Assembly: GCA_008933615.1 (NCBI GenBank) | Contig: WBUR01000024.1 | Span: 1-64,000, forward strand | Reading direction: 5' to 3' | Length of the DNA stretch: 64,000 bases | Source of the DNA: a bacterium | GTDB taxonomy: Bacteria; CLD3; SB21 | Part shown: one piece after another, positions 58,410 to 64,000 of the stretch | Layout of the letters: each line of letters opens with the position of its first letter | Position numbering within the stretch: the stretch's first letter is position 1 | Position numbers and translations under genes: made by a program | Notes under the pieces: generated by a model | What the model was told of the DNA's origin: nothing | Seen by the model: the letters and a program-made list of their open reading frames with translations, nothing else | Database searches by the model: none

Positions 58410-58778
58410 ATGATGGCCGATATAATACTCGTCATTCATTTGCTGTATGTGAGCTTCGTCATCGGCGGTTTAGGCGCGATTTGGATCGGCGCTTGTTTCC
58501 GATGGCAGTGGATTAGGAATTTTTGGTTCCGGATGATTCATCTGGTTGCCATCGCCTTAGTTGCAATAGAATCGATCTTCGGCGTCGTGTGTCCGCTCAC
58601 CGAATGGGAAAATAGATTACGCCAATCAAGCGGCGGTTATCAAACCAGTTTCATGCAGCACTGGATACACAAGATCTTATTCTATCACGCCGCAGAAGAA
58701 GTGTTCACGGTCATATATGTTCTATTTACTCTGCTCGTTACAGCGTCGCTTTTTTTTGTCAGGCCCGCAAAGCCGTAG
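58410..58778 (+). CDS. DUF2784 family membrane protein
   Basis: The 122-residue protein has four helices and the DUF2784 features DIILVIHLLYVSFVIGGLG and GVVCPLTEWENRLR. The function is unknown. Two adjacent ATGs could start it. It is the only plus-strand gene right of the bacteriocin island and abuts the stop of the convergent Sua5 gene. Confidence 0.88.
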   Translation: MMADIILVIHLLYVSFVIGGLGAIWIGACFRWQWIRNFWFRMIHLVAIALVAIESIFGVVCPLTEWENRLRQSSGGYQTSFMQHWIHKILFYHAAEEVFTVIYVLFTLLVTASLFFVRPAKP

Positions 58779-59816
58779 TTATCGTGCGTTGATTATGTTG
58801 AATCCCGCCGCTTTTTTTAACCGGTTCATCACCGCCAATCCAAATCCATCTTCAGGAAGCGATTCGATTAATATAAGCTCTATTTTCTTATCGTCCATGC
58901 GGCGCAGCACGCGAAATAGATTTTTTGCAATCTGTTGTGCGGAGGAGCCGATGAATACGTTGGATACGTTTCTAAAAATACGATTACGATCGGTAACTAA
59001 AACGGCAATGTTTTTTGCGGCCGAGCGATGCACGATGGATCGGACTTTTTTTTCAACGGCTTCAGTATTTCCCCTTATTATTTTTAATTTTGCTTTCGGC
59101 GCGTAATGCCGGTATTTCATTCCCGGTGATGTAACGGAGACAATTTTTCTGTTCGATCTTACTGTAGGATGCAGGGTAACGTTTCCGATAATTTTTCTAA
59201 TTTCATTCTGTGTGATTTTTCCTGGCCGCAAAATCACCGGAACTTTTTTTGTCAGGTCTATGACGGTTGATTCTAAACCTACCAGAGTAGGACCGCCGTC
59301 GATAACGCAGGCTATACGGCTATTCAAATCATGAATAACATGCGCGGCATCGGTCGGACTGGGTTTGCCGGAACAATTAGCCGAAGGGGCGGCCAGCGGA
59401 AATCCGCATCCGCGGATGAGTTCGCGCGCAATTTTATGTTTTGGCAATCGAATAGCGACCGTGTTTAATCCTGCAGAAATTTCCGAAGGAACCACATCTG
59501 ATTTTTTGAATACAATCGTCAATGGCCCCGGCCAAAATTTCCTGATCAATTTTTCTGCGCTTGGGGGTACCGACTTTGCGAGCGCGTAAAGCTGTTTTTT
59601 ATCGGCAATGTGAATGATCAACGGATTGTCTGACGGCCGTCCTTTGGCCTTGAATATCTTCCGAATCGCTTTCGACGATAAGGCATTGGCCCCGAGCCCG
59701 TACACCGTTTCAGTCGGAAAAGCTACCAGTTCGCCTTGTTGCAAATAAGCGGCGGCCTGTCGAATTAATCGGGGTTCAGGAACTTTTGAGTCTATGGTAA
59801 GAATAACGGTTTTCAT
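58779..59816 (-). CDS. L-threonylcarbamoyladenylate synthase (Sua5/TsaC)
   Basis: The 345-residue enzyme makes the threonylcarbamoyl-AMP used for t6A37 in ANN-reading tRNAs. The YrdC domain has GELVAFPTETVYGLGANAL, KGRPSDNPLIIHI and GCGFPLAAPSANCSGKPSP. A C-terminal Sua5 domain follows a linker with SPGMKYRHYAPKA. ATG at 59816 starts the conserved MKTVILTIDS; a TTG earlier in frame is rejected. The length matches Sua5 rather than short TsaC. Confidence 0.93.
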   Translation of the reverse strand: MKTVILTIDSKVPEPRLIRQAAAYLQQGELVAFPTETVYGLGANALSSKAIRKIFKAKGRPSDNPLIIHIADKKQLYALAKSVPPSAEKLIRKFWPGPLTIVFKKSDVVPSEISAGLNTVAIRLPKHKIARELIRGCGFPLAAPSANCSGKPSPTDAAHVIHDLNSRIACVIDGGPTLVGLESTVIDLTKKVPVILRPGKITQNEIRKIIGNVTLHPTVRSNRKIVSVTSPGMKYRHYAPKAKLKIIRGNTEAVEKKVRSIVHRSAAKNIAVLVTDRNRIFRNVSNVFIGSSAQQIAKNLFRVLRRMDDKKIELILIESLPEDGFGLAVMNRLKKAAGFNIINAR

Positions 59817-59893
59817 ATAATCAAAAATAAGAAACAAAACTTTGCAGTGGTGAAATAACTTGATTGTAACTCGGGCCGATTTTTGATTACACT

Positions 59894-62389
59894 TTATTTC
59901 GGGCGAACTTTGACTATGACCAGCGTAATGTCGTCATGTTGTTCCGCATTCCTGCAAAACGCGCCCACTTCGGATACGATCTTGTTCAAGAGATCTTGTG
60001 ATGACAGATTTGTGTTGGATTGTACCATGTCGTACAGTTTGTCATCGCCAAATTCTTCCTGCTTTGTATTCATAGCCTCGGTGATACCGTCCGTATAGAA
60101 TATGAATGAATTGTCCTCGTCCAGTTTTTCAATTTGTTCGTCCAGGTTATCTTCAAATTTTTCTCCGGTAACGAGCCCAACGCCAATTCCTTTACATTGG
60201 ATCAGTTTCAATTTACCGTGATGGAGAGCGATAACGGGGTTATGGCCGGCTCTGCAGATCGTGATTGTTTTTTTATAAGTATCGACCAGCGCAAGAATGA
60301 TGGTAACGAAAGATTGTCTTTCCATTCCGTGGTACATCCATTTGTTCACTTCAATAAGAATTTGCCTCGGAGACGAATAGAGACGGCTTGCGATTTGGAT
60401 CATACCCTGAATCTTGGACATATACAGAGCGGCTGAGACGCCTTTTCCGGAAACGTCCCCGACGGCAATCAGCAAGCGGCCGTCATCCAGAGGAATATAA
60501 TCAAAATAATCCCCGCCAACGGACAACGCAGGTATCGAAACGCCAGCGATGTCAAGAGTTGGAATATCGGGGCTTTTGCTCGGCAATAGCGACTGTTGGA
60601 TGCGGCGTCCGACATTGAGTTCGTTTTCCAGTTTTGCTTTTTCCAATTCCTCTTTTAAAAGGCGCGCGTTCTCAATAGCGATGCCGGCCTGGTTGGCCAG
60701 GGTTGTCAATAAATCAATATCTTCTTGCGAAAACGGTTTTTCAGAGAGTTTAGGTCCCATAAAAAGAACGCCGACGAGTTTTTCTTTTTTGAACATCGGT
60801 ACGGAGAGAACGATATTCGATTCACGGATCGTATTTTTTTCGTCGTCAGGAATATTTAATTCGGATAGAGCGACGGTATAGAGCGACTGTGCTTTTTGCG
60901 TACGTGTCAGAATCCCAATAAGCCCGTTCTTGCGGTTGAGTATTTCGCAGTGGCCTTTGGTAATGCCTCGCTGAACATAATTAACAGGCTCTTCTTTTTC
61001 CGCCATGTACAAAGTGATGGCCATTGATTCAATGTGCATGGTCTCCACCACGGTATAAATAACTTTTTGAAGAATCTGGTCAAGTTGTGTAAGGCCCGGC
61101 AAATCTTGAGAAAAACGAAGTAATGCTTTTTGATAATTATACCGTTCTCTGAAGAACCGCTTATCAACCACCTCCTGGATTCGCTCTTTTACGGGCGCAA
61201 ATACGAAAGCAACAACAAGTAATATCCCGAATTGTAAAACCGGGCTATTGGCGCCGTAACCCGTCCAGTTTTGAATAACATAGCCTGCCAGGAATAATAT
61301 AACAAGATACGTCAAGGCCAGGCTGGCCGTCGCCGACGCATAAACTAAACTTTGCTTAATAATCAACTCCGTATCCATCGTACGGTACCGAAATATCGAA
61401 TAGCCGAAGGAAAGCGGAATCAACACAACGATAAGTACAGGAAAAAGAAATTCAGGATAATTAATGAATATCGCCTGAAAGTAAAACGGGATTAAAAACA
61501 AATAGATGAATCCCGTGAATCCGATTGCAGTGCCGACTAAAATACTTTTAAACGGCTTGCGTTCTTTCTGATCTTTTAGATTAAAATAGCTATGACAAAA
61601 TACGCCAAAACCAATTCCCATCATGGAAAACATAATGCTGATGGCCACTCCTCCGTTGTTTAAAAAGAAAAGCAATACGGTATTGAGAATAGAAAAAACG
61701 TAGATCGACGGTACAACCCATCGTCGCTTTTTTATGGTCAGTTTCTCACGGGGAAACCATAAAAAGAAATGAATGAAATAAGCCGGAAACATGGCAAATC
61801 CGACTATCGCGTTGATCAGCCAAAAAAAATTGCCCTGATATCCGGGGCCAAAAACCGTGCCTATGACCACGAACATCAATGCGCCGGTGGTAGACATCTT
61901 GAAGAATAATCGGGGTATCCAGTCGCCCGGCCGTGTATGGCCGACGATCCAGCCGATAAAGAGAAAACCAAACCCCAGCATGGCCAGGGACAAATAAACC
62001 GGATTGTAAGATTTGACGATCTGCAAAGGCATTTTCATAATGTCGCCCTTACGCGATATCGTGTAATAGACGGTATCTTGAGGCGTAGCGATATTCAGAA
62101 TTCTCTGGGCTTGTTGATCGCTGCGAATCGTAGAATCATTGATAGCTAAAAGAATATCTCCGTCCTTTATACCTGCCCGGTCGGTGACGCCGCCTTCCAG
62201 AATAGTTCGAATGGCAAGCACATCTTTCCCGTCGATTTTTTCACGAACCCAGACGCATTGATCATTGGAAAATATCTTAATGAAGAAGGCATCTATGAAG
62301 AAATACAAACAGGTCAAAGTAACGTAGATTCCAACGGCCGCGAACACACGCCTGTAAAATTTTGGAGTGAAGTAATTCTTGATATTCAT
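59894..62389 (-). CDS. PDZ - multi-TM - GAF - SpoIIE/RsbU-type protein phosphatase
   Basis: The 831-residue protein has a membrane helix, a PDZ-like domain (about 40-130, ILEGGVTDRAGIKDGDILLAIN), several TM helices (about 130-400), a GAF domain (about 440-580) and a C-terminal PP2C/SpoIIE domain (GGDYFDYIPLDDGRLLIAVG then DVSGKG, and FYTDGITEAMN). RsbU-type phosphatases dephosphorylate anti-anti-sigma factors. No STAS or anti-sigma gene is nearby. ATG at 62389 has AAGGGA upstream. An earlier ATG at 62419 would overlap the upstream gene by 26 bases. Confidence 0.87.
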   Translation of the reverse strand: MNIKNYFTPKFYRRVFAAVGIYVTLTCLYFFIDAFFIKIFSNDQCVWVREKIDGKDVLAIRTILEGGVTDRAGIKDGDILLAINDSTIRSDQQAQRILNIATPQDTVYYTISRKGDIMKMPLQIVKSYNPVYLSLAMLGFGFLFIGWIVGHTRPGDWIPRLFFKMSTTGALMFVVIGTVFGPGYQGNFFWLINAIVGFAMFPAYFIHFFLWFPREKLTIKKRRWVVPSIYVFSILNTVLLFFLNNGGVAISIMFSMMGIGFGVFCHSYFNLKDQKERKPFKSILVGTAIGFTGFIYLFLIPFYFQAIFINYPEFLFPVLIVVLIPLSFGYSIFRYRTMDTELIIKQSLVYASATASLALTYLVILFLAGYVIQNWTGYGANSPVLQFGILLVVAFVFAPVKERIQEVVDKRFFRERYNYQKALLRFSQDLPGLTQLDQILQKVIYTVVETMHIESMAITLYMAEKEEPVNYVQRGITKGHCEILNRKNGLIGILTRTQKAQSLYTVALSELNIPDDEKNTIRESNIVLSVPMFKKEKLVGVLFMGPKLSEKPFSQEDIDLLTTLANQAGIAIENARLLKEELEKAKLENELNVGRRIQQSLLPSKSPDIPTLDIAGVSIPALSVGGDYFDYIPLDDGRLLIAVGDVSGKGVSAALYMSKIQGMIQIASRLYSSPRQILIEVNKWMYHGMERQSFVTIILALVDTYKKTITICRAGHNPVIALHHGKLKLIQCKGIGVGLVTGEKFEDNLDEQIEKLDEDNSFIFYTDGITEAMNTKQEEFGDDKLYDMVQSNTNLSSQDLLNKIVSEVGAFCRNAEQHDDITLVIVKVRPK

Positions 62390-62393
62390 AACG

Positions 62394-63806
62394 TCATCCC
62401 TTGGTATTAAGTTTTTCATAATATTTTTTTGTGATCGCTAAAGCGTCGACGCTCGGCAAATTGGAAATACCCATTGCGTCAGAGACATAGTCTGTGTTTC
62501 GCATACCGTTTAATACGCAGGATACGCCGTCCAGTTGCGTCAAGAGCGACAGGGCAATTCGGCTCAAAGATTCTTTCGATACCGGATAGCCGGATTGATA
62601 TAAGGCTTGTCGTATGGAATCCGAGCCGCTTTGCTTGGATGCGGACAAAAATCGTTCGATGCCGTCCAAAGACTGATTGATTACCTGAATAAAACGATTT
62701 TGCCAGTCGGGCCAGCGAACATTGGTTCCAAATTGCTCCTGAGCCTGACGCATCCAGTGCGTGATGGGCGGAACGATGTATTGATTCATCACACCTTCCC
62801 AGTAATCGCCCGACGGAAGATCCTTGGCTACAAATTTCAAATACGCCGCAATACCTTCACGATCCGACCCGAATGCTTCGCCTCCGAATGTAGACGCAAA
62901 AGCATCTTCCGTTTCTTTCAACGGCAACAATACTTTTTCAAGTTCCTTATCCCCGGGTTTAGATTCGCCGGGCTTGACGTAATCGGCAATGCGGTAAAGT
63001 TTATTTCCATAAAAAGCATTCAAAGGGCGATTGATCAGAACGCCGATATTTTTTTCTTTACAGAAATGCAGAGCCGTTTTACCGTTGTGCGTGGAGTACA
63101 CGGCGCCTCCGGCTTCGTACAAATTCATCGGTAATTGAATGATCTTAAAATGATGATCCGGCGAAATATCTTCGGCCTGCACGAGCGCGCGTTGGACGCT
63201 GGTTCGAGCGCGGTCTTTTCCGTGAGCGCCAAAATTATTTGAACTGATTCCGTAATAACGGATTCGTCCGGTCTTGACTTGTGATTCCAGAAATTGAAAG
63301 GCGTTACGAATTCGCCGATAAAATTTATCAAGAACCATTTCAGTTATCGGATTAAGTTTCGCCGCATGATTGATAAAATACTCAGGATTATGCAGGAGAT
63401 AGACGTCAATGACATCGGTTTGCATACGCCTCAAGGAACGCTCGATCTGCGTTTCAAGAAATTCCGGATGAATACAATGCCACAAGTCATCGGTATATTC
63501 GACTACTTCCGGAAATGTTCTGTGACTTGCGAGAACCATGTTTTGTCCCTGGATATAGCCGCCTTTGGTAATGAGAATGATCTTCGTGCGGTCGTAGTCT
63601 TTCAGCACTTTACCTATGAGCGTTTCGGATAAGCCGTCTCCGTAGTTGGCGCTCGTATCAATCAGATTACCGCCGATATCGAGATAATGACGGAGCGCGG
63701 ATTCATGTACGGTATTGCCTTCGCTGATACGGTAGGAGCCGAATCCAATCGGATGACAAGATAATCCGGTAGAACCAAGCGGTCGATATAATGTGGATGC
63801 GTTCAT
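62394..63806 (-). CDS. Aldo/keto reductase family protein
   Basis: The 470-residue NAD(P)-dependent oxidoreductase has the TIM-barrel motifs LGSTGLSCHPIGFGSYRISE, the catalytic Tyr in TSANYGDGLSETLIGK, Lys in ILITKGGY, and His in VYLLHNPEYF. It is longer than the common 320-350 residues, with inserts in the C-terminal half. The ATG at 63806 starts MNASTLYRPLGSTGL; a longer frame begins upstream but encodes no conserved sequence. The substrate is unknown. Confidence 0.88.
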   Translation of the reverse strand: MNASTLYRPLGSTGLSCHPIGFGSYRISEGNTVHESALRHYLDIGGNLIDTSANYGDGLSETLIGKVLKDYDRTKIILITKGGYIQGQNMVLASHRTFPEVVEYTDDLWHCIHPEFLETQIERSLRRMQTDVIDVYLLHNPEYFINHAAKLNPITEMVLDKFYRRIRNAFQFLESQVKTGRIRYYGISSNNFGAHGKDRARTSVQRALVQAEDISPDHHFKIIQLPMNLYEAGGAVYSTHNGKTALHFCKEKNIGVLINRPLNAFYGNKLYRIADYVKPGESKPGDKELEKVLLPLKETEDAFASTFGGEAFGSDREGIAAYLKFVAKDLPSGDYWEGVMNQYIVPPITHWMRQAQEQFGTNVRWPDWQNRFIQVINQSLDGIERFLSASKQSGSDSIRQALYQSGYPVSKESLSRIALSLLTQLDGVSCVLNGMRNTDYVSDAMGISNLPSVDALAITKKYYEKLNTKG

Positions 63807-63862
63807 TGGAAACAAAATAAGCAAAAAAAAGGGAGCAAAAAAAGGCTTATTTTGTCTACAAC

Positions 63863-63897
63863 AAAAAAAGCGTCCCTCCCAAAGGAAAGACGCTTTT
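63863..63897 (-). terminator. Intrinsic terminator for the DUF2807 gene
   Basis: On the minus strand AAAAGCGTC pairs with GACGCTTTT, the inner CCTTTGGGAGG adds pairing, and seven Ts follow. It lies between the DUF2807 stop and the aldo/keto reductase gene. Confidence 0.85.
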
Positions 63898-63915
63898 GGT
63901 AACGGAAAGAGAATT

Positions 63916-64000
63916 TTACATTTTTTGAACGCTGCCGGAACCGGAAACGTTGGTATTGACCTTATCAGGATTACCGGCATAGCGAATAGAGCCGCTTCCG
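63916..64000 (-). CDS. DUF2807 (head-GIN) domain protein, C-terminal end only
   Basis: Only the last 27 codons are in the window, with the 5' part beyond its right edge. The residues SGSIRYAGNPDKVNTNVSGS then GSVQKM and a stop are the repetitive C-terminus of DUF2807 putative auto-transporter adhesin heads, a beta-helical surface family common in Bacteroidota. A terminator follows. Confidence 0.75.
   Translation of the reverse strand, partial: GSGSIRYAGNPDKVNTNVSGSGSVQKM

Noticed and set aside
63807-63980. Longer N-terminus for the aldo/keto reductase
   Set aside because: The extra 58 residues cross the DUF2807 terminator and overlap the end of that gene, and they show no conserved sequence.
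1-64000. tRNA or rRNA genes
   Set aside because: No cloverleaf with a TTCGANNC-type T loop and no rRNA core sequence was noticed on either strand; a covariance search would be decisive.

Overview
The window looks like a chromosomal stretch of a Gram-negative bacterium of the FCB superphylum (Bacteroidota/Ignavibacteriota/Calditrichota/KSB1-like); exact placement is inference. The evidence is an Omp85 protein with three POTRA-like regions, many lipoproteins, TolB-propeller and S9/M16 peptidases, PilM/PilN-type proteins, tandem signal peptidases and a DUF2807 adhesin. Shine-Dalgarno sites are common and the promoters I can see have -35/-10 spacing of the sigma70 kind, which argues against a typical Bacteroidia member. 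I found no rRNA, tRNA, CRISPR array, transposase or prophage.

Layout. 1-10.9 kb: a giant secreted MA-type peptidase/TolB/outer-membrane protein (cut by the edge), ndk, cinA, an orphan EutN/CcmL protein, murA with Asp in place of the catalytic Cys, then a GPDPase-membrane-like/DUF4129/DUF4350/MoxR set. 10.9-14.4 kb: an accessory stretch with DUF3052-DUF1801, intergenic repeats, DUF4386, a lipoprotein, a duplicated scrap of the moxR 3' end and a candidate small RNA with its own promoter and terminator. 14.4-31 kb: a DUF255 thioredoxin-like lipoprotein, a GIY-YIG nuclease gene inside a tandem array of palindromic repeats, S9 and M16 peptidases, hemolysin III, DinB, NRDE, TPR, Omp85, YigZ, PyrC, truncated haemoglobin and lipoproteins. 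31-43 kb: rlmI-type methyltransferase, mutS, a REC-GGDEF regulator, accC, a degenerate pdxJ, a ClpP with an acidic extension, a thioredoxin-like 2Fe-2S ferredoxin, folC, nuoB and sod.

43.4-49.8 kb is a visibly AT-richer island that reads as one bacteriocin locus. A consensus promoter precedes a C39-peptidase ABC exporter. It is followed by an unknown membrane protein, a MauE/DoxX-like protein and a membrane-anchored CxxC thioredoxin, then a 76-residue double-glycine precursor with four cysteines, and last an ABC permease plus ATPase that probably give self-immunity. The parts fit a two-disulfide (or otherwise Cys-paired) class II-like peptide that is oxidised by a dedicated thiol pair, cleaved after Gly-Gly and exported. 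This is the best candidate for an undescribed system.

49.9-57.6 kb is a tight minus-strand gene series (dnaJ, comEA-like, a TM protein, pilM-like, pilN-like, rsmD, coaD, lepB, lepB, yjbQ). The right end has an HD protein, DUF2784, a Sua5/TsaC protein, a PDZ-GAF-RsbU phosphatase, an aldo/keto reductase and the end of a DUF2807 gene.

A second theme is intergenic repeats. At least four palindromic families occur. Two of them carry a small ORF between their arms: GIY-YIG at 16.8 kb and a truncated GxxExxY at 6.3 kb. Both also have copies elsewhere in the window that lack the gene; in one (31.05 kb) the first and last codons of the GIY-YIG gene survive around an internal deletion. This suggests small gene-carrying palindromic mobile units that decay into MITE-like remnants.
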